Assembly (NCBI GenBank): GCA_964439745.1
Contig: CAYTQK010000029.1
Span: 1-17,825 of the forward strand
Reading direction: 5' to 3'
DNA from: CAYTQK01 sp964439745
GTDB lineage: Bacteria > Desulfobacterota > Desulfobacteria > Desulfobacterales > Desulfosudaceae
DNA: 17,825 nt
Shown: positions 6,991 to 15,319 of the stretch, one piece after another
Numbering within the stretch: the first letter of the stretch is position 1
How the letters are laid out: the number at the start of each line of letters is the position of its first letter
The notes under the pieces: generated by a model
Database searches by the model: none
What the model was told of the DNA's origin: nothing
Seen by the model: only the letters and a program-made list of their open reading frames with translations
Position numbers and translations under genes: made by a program

Positions 6991-9900
6991 ATGAGAACGC
7001 TGGGAATATGTCTGGGAGCATCCACCGTTTCCCTGGTTCAGATGGAGAGTGACGCCGCCGGTCCCCTTGACCGGCGGAAAAGTACGCGTCTGCTGGACTG
7101 GTCAGTAACTCCGCATGAAGGCAATCCCCGCGCCACCCTCCTGGCCGCGCTGGACAGCGTCAACCTGGCATCCTTCGATGCCGTGGCCGCCACCGGCCGC
7201 AAATTCCGTAATTTTCTGAATCTTTCCACCATCCCCGAACCGGAAGCGGTGGAGCTGGCCTATCGCTACGTCAAACCGCCGCAGGTGCAATGCCCGGCCG
7301 TGGTCTCCGCCGGCGGGGAAACCTTCATGGTGTATGTCATGGACAGCGCCGGCCGCATTGCCAACGTGGTCACCGGCAACAAGTGCGCCTCGGGCACCGG
7401 GGAATTTTTTTTACAGCAACTGCGCCGCATGGACGTCTCCCTGGACGAAGCCATGCAATGGGCGGCCGTGGAAGATCCCTACCAGGTCTCCGGGCGATGC
7501 TCGGTGTTCTGCAAGTCCGATTGCACCCATGCCACCAACAAGGGGGTGCCCCGGTCCCGGGTCACGGCAGGGCTCTGCCGCATGATGGCCTCCAAGGTTC
7601 TGGAGCTGCTGAAGAATATCGAGCGGCGCGACATTATGCTGACCGGCGGTACGGCCCGGAACCAGATGATGGTGGAATATCTCCGGGCGGAAATACCGGG
7701 ACTGATCGTCCCGGCTGAAGCGCCCTGCTTCGAAGCCCTGGGCGCGGCCTTGTGGGCCTTTGACAACGAAACGGTACGCTGCACCGGGACCGCTGCCCTG
7801 TTGAAAGAACGGGCGAGCTCCTTTGACAGTCTGCCCCCGCTGGACGGTTTTGCCGACCAGGTTACCTTCAAAGAGATGGGCCGGGACCGGATCCGGGCCG
7901 GCGATGACTGTATCCTGGGGCTGGACGTGGGGTCCACTACCACCAAGGCGGTGCTTATGCGGCGTACCGACCGGGCCCTGCTGGCGTCCATCTATCTACG
8001 GACCAGCGGTGATCCGGTCCGGGCATCCCGCCGTTGCTACCAGGCGCTGCTGGATCAGGTCACGAGTCGGCTTGATCCCGGCCGCATCACCATCAGCGGG
8101 CTGGGCGTGTGCGGTTCCGGGCGGCAGATTGCGGGCCTGCACGCCCTGACCGACGGCATCATCAACGAGATTATCGCCCATGCCACGGCCGCCGTTTATT
8201 TTGATCCGGAGGTGGACACCATTTTCGAGATCGGCGGCCAGGACGCCAAATACACCTTCATCACCAACGGGGTTCCCTCGGATTACGCCATGAACGAAGC
8301 CTGTTCCGCGGGGACCGGTTCGTTCCTGGAAGAGTCGGCCCTGGAAACCCTGGGCGTGGAGATGACGGACATCGCCGGGGTGGCCCTGACCGGGCGCCGC
8401 CCCCCCAATTTCAACGACCAGTGCGCCGCCTTTATCGCTTCGGATATTAAAAACGCCGTACACGAGGGGATCTCCCACGAGGATATCGTGGCCGGACTGG
8501 TCTACTCCATCTGTATGAATTACACCAACCGGGTCAAGGGGAGCCGGCCGGTGGGGGAAAAGATTTTCATGCAGGGCGGGGTCTGCTATAACCGCGCCGT
8601 TCCCCTGGCCATGGCCTCACTGGTGGGCAAGCCCATTATCGTTCCGCCCGAACCGGGGCTGATGGGCGCCTACGGGGCGGCCCTGGCCATTGAGCAACGA
8701 ATCGAAGCCGGCCTGCTGGCCCCGGCACAATTCGATCTGGCCGTCCTGGCCAACCGCGAGGTGGTTTACAAGAAGCCCTTTGTTTGCGGCGGGGGAAAGG
8801 AAAAATGCGACCGCCGCTGCGAAATCGCCCGCATCGAAATCGAAGGGAGAACCTATCCTTTCGGCGGTGCCTGCAACCGCTACTACAACCTGCGGCGCCG
8901 GGTCGAATATGACATTGATCAACTGGACCTGGTCCGCCTGCGGCAGCACCTGCTTTTTGACAAGTACGCGCCGCCGTCACCGGCCGATGCCGGGTGCCGG
9001 CCGCGGGGGCGTATCGGGCTTAACCGCAGTTTTCTGGTGAACAGCTATTTCCCGCTGTATGCCCATTTTTTCACGGCCCTGGGGTACGAAGTGGTGCTGC
9101 CGGCGGCGCCCGCGGCCGCGGGTATCGACCGCCGCAACGCCGCCTTCTGTTATCCCGCCGAACTGGCCCACGGTTTTTTCTTTTCCCTGCTGCAGGAAGA
9201 AGACCTGGATTATGTTTTTCTGCCCCATTTCAAGGCCGTTCCCGGACTGGATGCCGCCAGCGGGAGCCAGGCCCAGGTGTGCCCCCTGGTCCAGGGCGAA
9301 CCCTTTTATCTGCAGACGACGTTTCGCCGGGAACTGGCCGCCTACCGGGACCGGGGCCTGCCCTGCCTGACCCCCCTGATTGATATGAGCCGGGGGCTGG
9401 GGGCGGCCGCCGCTCCCCTGGTAGAAACTGCCCTCCGGCTGGGCTGCTCCCGGCAGCAGGCGGAAGAAGCCTTTGCCCGCGCCCGGCAGCAGCAGGAGGC
9501 CTGCCAGGCGGAAATGCACCGGCTGGGCGAAGAAGCCCTGGCCGACCTGGCGAATGATCCCGAGCGCTTTGCCGTGGTCATCCTGGCCCGGCCTTACAAC
9601 GGCCTGGTCGACGAAGCCCACATGGGAATTCCGCACAAGTTCGCCTCCCGGGGGATCACCGTGATTCCGGTCGATTTTCTGGAAAACAGCCGGGAACGGT
9701 CCAAGCGGCACATGTACTGGGGCATGGGCCAGCGTATTCTCAAGGTGGCGCGCCGGATCAAGGAAAATCCGCAGTTGTTCGGTACCTATATCACCAACTT
9801 TTCCTGCGGTCCGGATTCTTTCCTGGTGGGCTATTTCCGCGATATCATGGGGCGGAAGCCGTCGCTGACCCTGGAGCTGGACAGCCATACGGCCGACGCC

Positions 9901-11349
9901 GGGCTGGAAACGCGCATCGAAGCCTTTCTTGACATTGTCAGGGCCTACCGGCAGCTGCAAGCCGGCACCCGTCCTGCCGCCGCCGCGACAACCTTTCGGC
10001 CGGCCGCGGTCATCCGCAACAACGGCAACCTGGCCGTGACTTCTTCGAACGGAGAATCCCTGCCGCTGACCCATCCGCGGGTCACTGTCCTGCTGCCGGC
10101 CATGGGGGCGCTGAGCGCGGACGCCTTCGCCGCAATCCTGCAGGGACTGGGATTCCATGCGCTTTCCCATGAACCGGCCGATGAAACGGTCCTGAAACTG
10201 GGCCGGGCCAATACCTCCTGCAAGGAGTGCCTGCCCCTGTCCCTGACCACGGGTACGCTGCTCAACTATATCCAGAACCGCAAACGGCCCGAGGAAGTGC
10301 TGGTGTATTTTATCGCCACCGGTGACGGCCCCTGCCGCTTCGGGCAGTATTATATTTTCATGGAAGATCTCATCCGGCGGCGGCGGATTCCGGATGTGGC
10401 CGTGATGACCATCACCTCGGAAAATGCCTACGGCGGCATGGGAACGGATTTTGAAAAGCGGGCCTGGTGGGCGGTGGTGACCTCGGACATCATGGAGGAC
10501 GTGCGCGCCATGCTGCTGGCCAACGCCGCGGACACCGGTGCGGCCATATCCGTCTTCCGGGAGGAGTGGGAGAAGATCCTGCCGGTGCTGGCCGCCGGCT
10601 CTTTCCGGCAGCTGCGGCGCCGCCTGCGGGCGGCCGCGGCGTGCCTGAAGAACATTCCCCTGCAACAGGACCCGGCGGCCGTGCCGGTGATAACGCTGAC
10701 GGGCGAAATTTTCGTACGCCGGGACGGCCTGTCCCGTCAGTACTTGACCGAGTACCTGGCTGAAAAGGGGTTTGCCACGGTCTGTTCACCCCTCTCCGAA
10801 TGGATCCAGTACTGCAACTACCTCGTCGCCCGGGGAATCACTGCGGACACGCCCGCCTGGGGGCAGCGGCTGAAACAGGTTCTGCGCAACCGGTTCCTGG
10901 ATTACTACCATCGGCGCATCCGTTCGATCCTGGCGGATTCCGGGCTGGTAAGGTCCGAACCGGAGGATGTGGAAGCCTATATTGACCGGGCGACTCCGTA
11001 TCTTTCACCCCAGCTCCAGGGGGAGGCCATTTTGACCATCGGCGGCGCCCTGACCGAAGTGGTCGAACATGCCTGCGGCATCATTGCCATCGGGCCGTTC
11101 GGCTGCATGCCCAACCGGCTGGCCGAATCCATTCTCACCGAAACCATGACGCGCCGGGATAAACTTTTTGTCGAAACCGACGCCCCCGACGTCCGGGCGG
11201 TGTTGGAAGGTATCGACAGCCTGCCTTTCCTGGCCATCGAGAGCGACGGTTCTCCCTTTCCCCAGTTGATCCACGCCAAGCTGGAAACCTTCTGCCTCCG
11301 GGCCGAACGCCTGCACCGCCGCATGCAGCAGGCCGGCCGCTCCCGGTAA
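6991..11349 (+). CDS. Giant acyl-CoA dehydratase activase-type protein (two ASKHA domains + DUF2229 + C-terminal Cys-rich region)
   Basis: This 1452-residue protein belongs to the 2-hydroxyacyl-CoA dehydratase activase / BadF-BadG-BcrA-BcrD superfamily, which couples ATP hydrolysis to delivery of a very low-potential electron from a [4Fe-4S] cluster. Domain 1 (about 1-270) opens with GICLGASTVSLV and has C132 in KCASGTGEFF and C170 in GRCSVFC. Domain 2 (about 309-570) has LGLDVGSTTTKAV, GGQDAKYTFI, C438 in ACSAGTGSF and C478 in NDQCAAFIASD. A DUF2229-type region follows, with C599, C606, C610 and C628, and the segments GRIGLNRSF and ARPYNGLVDEAHMGIPHKF. The C-terminal part carries CKEC (1077-1080), DGPCRFGQYY (C1115) and FGCMPNR (C1372). 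GGAG lies only 3 nt before the ATG. It appears monocistronic, with no dehydratase genes nearby. The reaction it serves is unknown. Confidence 0.85.
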   Translation: MRTLGICLGASTVSLVQMESDAAGPLDRRKSTRLLDWSVTPHEGNPRATLLAALDSVNLASFDAVAATGRKFRNFLNLSTIPEPEAVELAYRYVKPPQVQCPAVVSAGGETFMVYVMDSAGRIANVVTGNKCASGTGEFFLQQLRRMDVSLDEAMQWAAVEDPYQVSGRCSVFCKSDCTHATNKGVPRSRVTAGLCRMMASKVLELLKNIERRDIMLTGGTARNQMMVEYLRAEIPGLIVPAEAPCFEALGAALWAFDNETVRCTGTAALLKERASSFDSLPPLDGFADQVTFKEMGRDRIRAGDDCILGLDVGSTTTKAVLMRRTDRALLASIYLRTSGDPVRASRRCYQALLDQVTSRLDPGRITISGLGVCGSGRQIAGLHALTDGIINEIIAHATAAVYFDPEVDTIFEIGGQDAKYTFITNGVPSDYAMNEACSAGTGSFLEESALETLGVEMTDIAGVALTGRRPPNFNDQCAAFIASDIKNAVHEGISHEDIVAGLVYSICMNYTNRVKGSRPVGEKIFMQGGVCYNRAVPLAMASLVGKPIIVPPEPGLMGAYGAALAIEQRIEAGLLAPAQFDLAVLANREVVYKKPFVCGGGKEKCDRRCEIARIEIEGRTYPFGGACNRYYNLRRRVEYDIDQLDLVRLRQHLLFDKYAPPSPADAGCRPRGRIGLNRSFLVNSYFPLYAHFFTALGYEVVLPAAPAAAGIDRRNAAFCYPAELAHGFFFSLLQEEDLDYVFLPHFKAVPGLDAASGSQAQVCPLVQGEPFYLQTTFRRELAAYRDRGLPCLTPLIDMSRGLGAAAAPLVETALRLGCSRQQAEEAFARARQQQEACQAEMHRLGEEALADLANDPERFAVVILARPYNGLVDEAHMGIPHKFASRGITVIPVDFLENSRERSKRHMYWGMGQRILKVARRIKENPQLFGTYITNFSCGPDSFLVGYFRDIMGRKPSLTLELDSHTADAGLETRIEAFLDIVRAYRQLQAGTRPAAAATTFRPAAVIRNNGNLAVTSSNGESLPLTHPRVTVLLPAMGALSADAFAAILQGLGFHALSHEPADETVLKLGRANTSCKECLPLSLTTGTLLNYIQNRKRPEEVLVYFIATGDGPCRFGQYYIFMEDLIRRRRIPDVAVMTITSENAYGGMGTDFEKRAWWAVVTSDIMEDVRAMLLANAADTGAAISVFREEWEKILPVLAAGSFRQLRRRLRAAAACLKNIPLQQDPAAVPVITLTGEIFVRRDGLSRQYLTEYLAEKGFATVCSPLSEWIQYCNYLVARGITADTPAWGQRLKQVLRNRFLDYYHRRIRSILADSGLVRSEPEDVEAYIDRATPYLSPQLQGEAILTIGGALTEVVEHACGIIAIGPFGCMPNRLAESILTETMTRRDKLFVETDAPDVRAVLEGIDSLPFLAIESDGSPFPQLIHAKLETFCLRAERLHRRMQQAGRSR

Positions 11350-11384
11350 GCAGGCCGTACAGGAAAAATCTACCCGGGCATTTC

Positions 11385-11450
11385 AAGGGCGCAGCTGCGC
11401 TTTTGCCGGGGAAGTTTTTTGGCCGGTAACGTTGCAGTGGCGTCACCGGC
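11385..11450. terminator. Hairpin-rich convergent intergenic region (possible bidirectional terminator)
   Basis: Between the convergent activase and M16 peptidase genes two inverted repeats occur. At 11385-11404 AAGGGCGC, loop AGCT and GCGCTTTT pair over 8 bp, including two G-U pairs on the plus strand, and the arm ends in TTTT. At 11422-11450 GCCGGTAACG and CGTCACCGGC form a 10-bp stem with one mismatch and a 9-nt loop, preceded by a T6 run on the plus strand. Neither is a textbook terminator, but their position past the plus-strand gene and before the minus-strand gene's end suggests a termination zone. Confidence 0.4.
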
Positions 11451-11496
11451 AGCCGAAGCGACTACCGGCTCGTAACGGAATGAAAATGACGTTAAG

Positions 11497-14463
11497 TTAT
11501 ATGGTGAACAACCGCAGGGGCGGATCAATTTTTTCGTTGGCCTGCTGCAGCTTTTTCGCGGAAGAGATTACGGCCGTGGCATAGGCCCGGGAAGACGCCG
11601 GAAAATGGTCGGCAGCGGCGGTCAGCACCTTGGTCCGGGTAACCGCTATAACTCCTTTTTTAAAGGCCCGGCGCCGCTCATCGGACAGGCCGGTCAGGCG
11701 CCGTCTAAAGGCCTGGGTGCCTCTTTCCGCAGGGGTGTCAGGCTTGTCGATGTCGGAACAGACCTGCAGGATGGATTCCGTGATATCTTCCTCGCCGTAT
11801 TCCCCGGCTTGCAGAAAGTCCAGGGCCCGTTCATAGACGGACAGGGTTTCGTGGATATGCGGATCCCGGTAAGAGGCCAGGCAGAACCGTCCGTCTTCAG
11901 TGTTGTACATGGCAAAGCCGCCGTAGGCACCGCCTTTTTCACGGATTTCCCGGTGAAGAAAAGAGGAGCGCAGCAGTTTGCTGATGACCGCCAGGGTGGG
12001 CGCGTCCGGGTGATCCAGGCGAACCGTCTGAAAAGCAGCGGCCACAAAGGAGACCGCCGTGGCGGTCGACCATCCTTCGGCCGGCCGGGCCGCTTCCACG
12101 GTCACGTTGCCGGCGTGGAATCCTTCGGCAGCACCCTTTTCCAGGTTCTCCTGCAGGCGGCGGGAAAAATCCACCGCCCGGCGCAGCGGCTGGTCGCCGC
12201 CGACCAGGCCGGTCTGGAAGTTGCCGCGCCGCAGCAGCTGGCCGGCCATGGCTGACAGCTTTTCGGCCACGGCTGTGACGGCGGAATTGTCCAGGTTGGC
12301 TGTCAGGGATTTTAAAAACTGGAACTGATGGATGCCGTGCCAGGTTTCGGCCAGCGCGCAGGCCGGCGAAAAGTTCCGGGACGCCAGGGAAATGGCGTAC
12401 CGGTGGCCGCCCGGCACAATTGAGGATTCAAAGGCGGCCCGGTATTCTACCAGCAGCTGATGAAGACGCTTGGTGTCGGAAAAATCAAACCGGGTGAGAA
12501 TTTCCTCGATCAGTTCGAACATCTTGTCTTGCTTGCGATCCAGGCATTTGCCGAAAAAGGAGATGAACGGCAGAGCCTCGGCTTCCTGCCGGAAAGTCGT
12601 GTGGACCTGGGCCGCAAGTCCGATGCCGCCGGTATGCAGGTCGATCTGCCGGGCCAGGTCGGCATAATCCCGCCGGGCGGTTCCCATGCGGGTCAGGGCA
12701 AAGCAGAAAAAAGGCACCAGCGGCAGCAGTTCGGCCGACAGAAAACCGGTCCCGATGGCCGCGGTATAGTAAAATATCCCGGACGTGGACTGGGGGTAAC
12801 AGAAGACCGCTTCTTCGGCCCGGCTTTCCGGGGCCGTGGAAATATCGGGGGAGATATCCGAGAGGGTCAGGGTCGGCAGGATCTCCGGGTCGTCCGGCTC
12901 CATCTGCAGTTTTTCCAGGTCCCGGGCGTCCTGCTTGATCTTCTCGATATCCGCCGTTGACAGGGCGGCTTTCTGTTCGGCCAGTCGGGCAATTTCCCGG
13001 CCGGCCTGCTCTTCGGCCAGGTGGGGATCGGGGGCCAGAAGAAAGCGCAGGCGGTGCGGATTATCCAGAAAAAATGTCCGGATCCGGTTTCCCCAGAAGG
13101 ATTCGGCTTCCATTTCCCGGTAGAGCCGGTCGATCAGGGGGTCGATCTGCAGGATATTCTCCGGCGGCGTGCCATGCAGCCAGTTCCCGGCCAGGTTCAG
13201 AAAAAGCTTTACACCGTACGGGTAAGGGGTATTGGACACCTCCCGCCGCTGAAATTCAATCTGGTGAATGGCGGATTCAACCAGCTCCGCATCAACGCCT
13301 TCTTCCGCCAGCTTAGCCAGGGTATTGAGGATAATGTTTTCCACGGCGTCGCCGTCATCCCGGCCGACATCCTTCAGGCCGCAGGCGAACATGATGTCCC
13401 GCAGATCGGCTTCCAGGCCGGTTCCGTCGCTGAGCGAACTGCCCAGGCCGGATTCCATCAGGGCCTTGCGCAGGGGGGAGGCGGAGTTCCCCAGCAGGAT
13501 CTGCTCCAGGACAACCAGGGTGAAGACATCGAACGTGTTATGAATATCGGCCGCCAGCCAGGCCAGGCAGAACTGGTGTTTTCGGGTGGGATCTTCATCG
13601 GCGGCCACGGGATAGGCGGCGGTAGCAGAACGAGGCTGCGACCACCGCGGCTGCGGGCGGACATCGGTCTGCGGGTCAATGGCCTCAAACTGGGACAAAA
13701 CCTTCTCGTTGATAACGGCTAGGTGGTCGGTGACTGGAATGTTGCCGTAGGTATAGAAAAAGGCGTTGCTGGGATGGTAGTGCCGGCGGTGAAAGGCCTT
13801 GAGCTGCGCATGTGTCAGGCCGGGGATGGCCGCGGGATCCCCCCCGGAGTTGTAGCTGTACGTCGTATCCGGATACAGTTCCCGCAGCAAAGATCGGTGC
13901 ATGATCTGTTCCGGAGCGGACATGGCCCCTTTCATTTCGTTGTAGACCACTCCCTGGTAAACCAGTTGAAAGTCTTCTCCACCCTCCCCTTCGACAGGGA
14001 CGATCCCCAGGCGGTGGCCCTCCTGCTTGAAGCTCAGTTCCGACAGGATCGGGAAAAAGACGGCGTCGAGATATACATCCAGCAGGTTATAAAAATCACG
14101 GGTATTGGGTGTGGCAAAGGGATACATGGTCCAGTCGGAGGCGGTCAGGGCATTCATGAAGGAGCTCAGGCTCCGCTTGATCATGGAAAAGAAAGGATCA
14201 CGGACCGGATATTTTTCGCTGCCGCACAGAATGGTATGTTCCAGGATGTGGGCCACCCCGGTGGAATCCCGGGGGATGGTTTTAAAGGCCACCGCAAAAC
14301 AGTTTTCCCGGTCACTGGTTTCAACATGAAGGTGCCTGGCGCCGGTCTGGATATGGCGAAATTCCTGGACACGGGCCTCGATTTCAGGGAAGGGAAAAAC
14401 CTTTTCCAGGCGATAACCACTGGTCACGTCACCCGCCACCAGTCCGTTGGCATCGTTTGTCAT
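11497..14463 (-). CDS. M16C zinc metallopeptidase, presequence protease (PreP/Cym1)-like
   Basis: This 988-residue protein matches the length and layout of the PreP/Cym1/falcilysin group, clamshell peptidases that degrade unstructured peptides inside a closed chamber. The inverted zinc motif HILEH (H72, E75, H76) lies in the family context GVAHILEHTILCGS, and the third zinc ligand is E176 in YNEMKGAMS, about 100 residues on, as in PreP. The C-terminal half holds the second M16 pair without a zinc motif and ends with a GGAYGGF-type segment, a family hallmark for substrate contact. No signal peptide is seen, so a cytosolic role in peptide turnover is inferred. GGAG sits 6 nt before the ATG. The gene lies 176 nt after the small winged-helix gene on the same strand, with a weak terminator-like hairpin between them. 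Confidence 0.9.
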   Translation of the reverse strand: MTNDANGLVAGDVTSGYRLEKVFPFPEIEARVQEFRHIQTGARHLHVETSDRENCFAVAFKTIPRDSTGVAHILEHTILCGSEKYPVRDPFFSMIKRSLSSFMNALTASDWTMYPFATPNTRDFYNLLDVYLDAVFFPILSELSFKQEGHRLGIVPVEGEGGEDFQLVYQGVVYNEMKGAMSAPEQIMHRSLLRELYPDTTYSYNSGGDPAAIPGLTHAQLKAFHRRHYHPSNAFFYTYGNIPVTDHLAVINEKVLSQFEAIDPQTDVRPQPRWSQPRSATAAYPVAADEDPTRKHQFCLAWLAADIHNTFDVFTLVVLEQILLGNSASPLRKALMESGLGSSLSDGTGLEADLRDIMFACGLKDVGRDDGDAVENIILNTLAKLAEEGVDAELVESAIHQIEFQRREVSNTPYPYGVKLFLNLAGNWLHGTPPENILQIDPLIDRLYREMEAESFWGNRIRTFFLDNPHRLRFLLAPDPHLAEEQAGREIARLAEQKAALSTADIEKIKQDARDLEKLQMEPDDPEILPTLTLSDISPDISTAPESRAEEAVFCYPQSTSGIFYYTAAIGTGFLSAELLPLVPFFCFALTRMGTARRDYADLARQIDLHTGGIGLAAQVHTTFRQEAEALPFISFFGKCLDRKQDKMFELIEEILTRFDFSDTKRLHQLLVEYRAAFESSIVPGGHRYAISLASRNFSPACALAETWHGIHQFQFLKSLTANLDNSAVTAVAEKLSAMAGQLLRRGNFQTGLVGGDQPLRRAVDFSRRLQENLEKGAAEGFHAGNVTVEAARPAEGWSTATAVSFVAAAFQTVRLDHPDAPTLAVISKLLRSSFLHREIREKGGAYGGFAMYNTEDGRFCLASYRDPHIHETLSVYERALDFLQAGEYGEEDITESILQVCSDIDKPDTPAERGTQAFRRRLTGLSDERRRAFKKGVIAVTRTKVLTAAADHFPASSRAYATAVISSAKKLQQANEKIDPPLRLFTI

Positions 14464-14552
14464 GATCTGCTCCGTACCGCTGTTGTGCCGTTCGTATGCC
14501 GCCGGGCAGGTTGTAAGGGCAACCAGCCGCTGTCTCTTTTTACATCGCCATC

Positions 14553-14582
14553 AAAAAAAGCCGGCCGGGCAGGAATACCAGC
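14553..14582 (-). terminator. Weak terminator-like hairpin after the winged-helix gene
   Basis: On the minus strand GCTGG (plus 14582-14578) can pair with CCGGC (plus 14564-14560, one G-U pair) across a 13-nt loop, followed directly by seven T (plus 14559-14553). The short stem makes it a weak terminator. Partial read-through into the M16 peptidase gene is possible. A GGGAG/CTCCC hairpin lies about 10-30 nt upstream of it. Confidence 0.4.
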
Positions 14583-14639
14583 AAAGATATTCCCCGGGAG
14601 CAGCTCCCGCCGTTCGACCGGGTTCCGCCGAAGGAGGGG

Positions 14640-15023
14640 TTATTCCACGGCTTCATAAAGGCCGCGGCTGACCCGCTTGATCTTGCCCAGCTTATGAAGA
14701 CGGAAGATGATATTGCGCAGCTTTTTCTCGTCAAAGCCTGTCTTGGATTGCAGGCTGGCAAAATCCGCCCCTTTTTTGCTCCGCTTGATGGTGTCCAGGA
14801 CCACGTTGGTGGCCGACATGCGCCGGGATCCGCCCGACTTGGTGCTGGCGGTGCGGGGAGCGGACTTTTTGTCCGCGGCCGACGTCGTCCGTTTCAGCAT
14901 TTTTTCCATGCGGTCGATCTTGGCGTTAATGCGGTCGATCTCCTTTTTGCTGGGGATGCCGTAATCTTTTAATAATGATTTAAAAGCCGCATCCAGCGTC
15001 ACATGCTTGGTTTTTCCTGCCAT
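14640..15023 (-). CDS. Small coiled-coil / winged-helix putative DNA-binding protein
   Basis: I do not recognise a named family for this 127-residue basic protein. Residues about 9-22 look like a short helix with LDAAFKSLLKDYG. Residues 25-45 form a likely coiled coil (KKEIDRINAKIDRMEKML). Residues 46-68 are a Ser/Thr/Lys/Ala-rich linker. Residues 70-127 look like a winged helix: helix VVLDTIKRS, then GADFASLQSKTGFDEKKLRNIIFRLHKLGKIKRVSRGLYEAV, where KLRNIIFRLHKLGKI fits a recognition helix and the end fits a beta wing. This suggests a nucleic-acid-binding regulator or nucleoid protein. It has a strong AAAGGAGGT site 7 nt before the ATG and a good promoter at 15089-15117. Its target is unknown. 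Confidence 0.8.
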   Translation of the reverse strand: MAGKTKHVTLDAAFKSLLKDYGIPSKKEIDRINAKIDRMEKMLKRTTSAADKKSAPRTASTKSGGSRRMSATNVVLDTIKRSKKGADFASLQSKTGFDEKKLRNIIFRLHKLGKIKRVSRGLYEAVE

Positions 15024-15088
15024 GGAATGACCTCCTTTGTTGAAAAACAGTAACCACCGGGTTGAGATTTTTTACTTTTGTTATTTAA

Positions 15089-15117
15089 CTTATAGAAAAA
15101 AAATAAATAAAAGGCAA
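15089..15117 (-). promoter_or_regulatory. Sigma-70 promoter of the winged-helix gene
   Basis: On the minus strand TTGCCT (plus 15112-15117) is separated by exactly 17 bp from TATAAG (plus 15089-15094). Transcription would start near 15082, leaving a leader of about 58 nt that carries the strong AAAGGAGGT ribosome-binding site. This is the best-formed promoter in the window. Confidence 0.6.
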
Positions 15118-15263
15118 GTAAATTTGAAGGAATAGAAAAAAAATAACATTTTTATAAAAATTGCATTGGTAAAAGAAAATCTTCATTTTCATCAAATAAG
15201 GAGACCTGGTTAATTCGCTTGACCTGTAAGGCGGTTCATAATAAATAGAAAATGACTTTTTGT

Positions 15264-15292
15264 TTGCATCCGGCTATTTGAAATTATAACAT
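15264..15292 (+). promoter_or_regulatory. Candidate promoter of ppiD
   Basis: TTGCAT (15264-15269) and TAACAT (15287-15292) are spaced 17 bp apart; an overlapping TATAAC (15285-15290) gives a 15-bp spacing. The predicted start lies close to the ppiD ribosome-binding site AAGGA, which is 10 nt before the ATG, so the leader would be short. Confidence 0.4.
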
Positions 15293-15319
15293 ATTATTTT
15301 TTTTAAGGATTTTTGTATT

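Larger units (their letters stand above)
15024..15319. other. AT-rich divergent promoter region
   Basis: This 296-bp region between the divergent winged-helix and ppiD genes is markedly more AT-rich than its surroundings, with several A and T tracts (for example 15095-15111 and 15136-15160). It holds one good promoter toward the winged-helix gene and one plausible promoter toward ppiD. The tract-rich middle (15110-15230) could be bent DNA or a binding site for a nucleoid protein. No gene is seen in it. Confidence 0.55.

Noticed and set aside
6762..7025. An 87-codon minus-strand frame overlapping the activase start
   Set aside because: It has no ribosome-binding site or recognisable domain, a proline/leucine low-complexity stretch, and it overlaps the promoter and start of the activase gene.
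8977..10665. A 562-codon minus-strand open frame inside the activase gene
   Set aside because: It lies entirely within the clearly coding activase and has shadow-type composition (Gly, Gln, His, Arg, Pro) with no motif.
15110..15230. AT-rich segment as a mobile-element remnant
   Set aside because: No terminal inverted repeats, target duplications or transposase remnants are visible; divergent promoters explain the composition.
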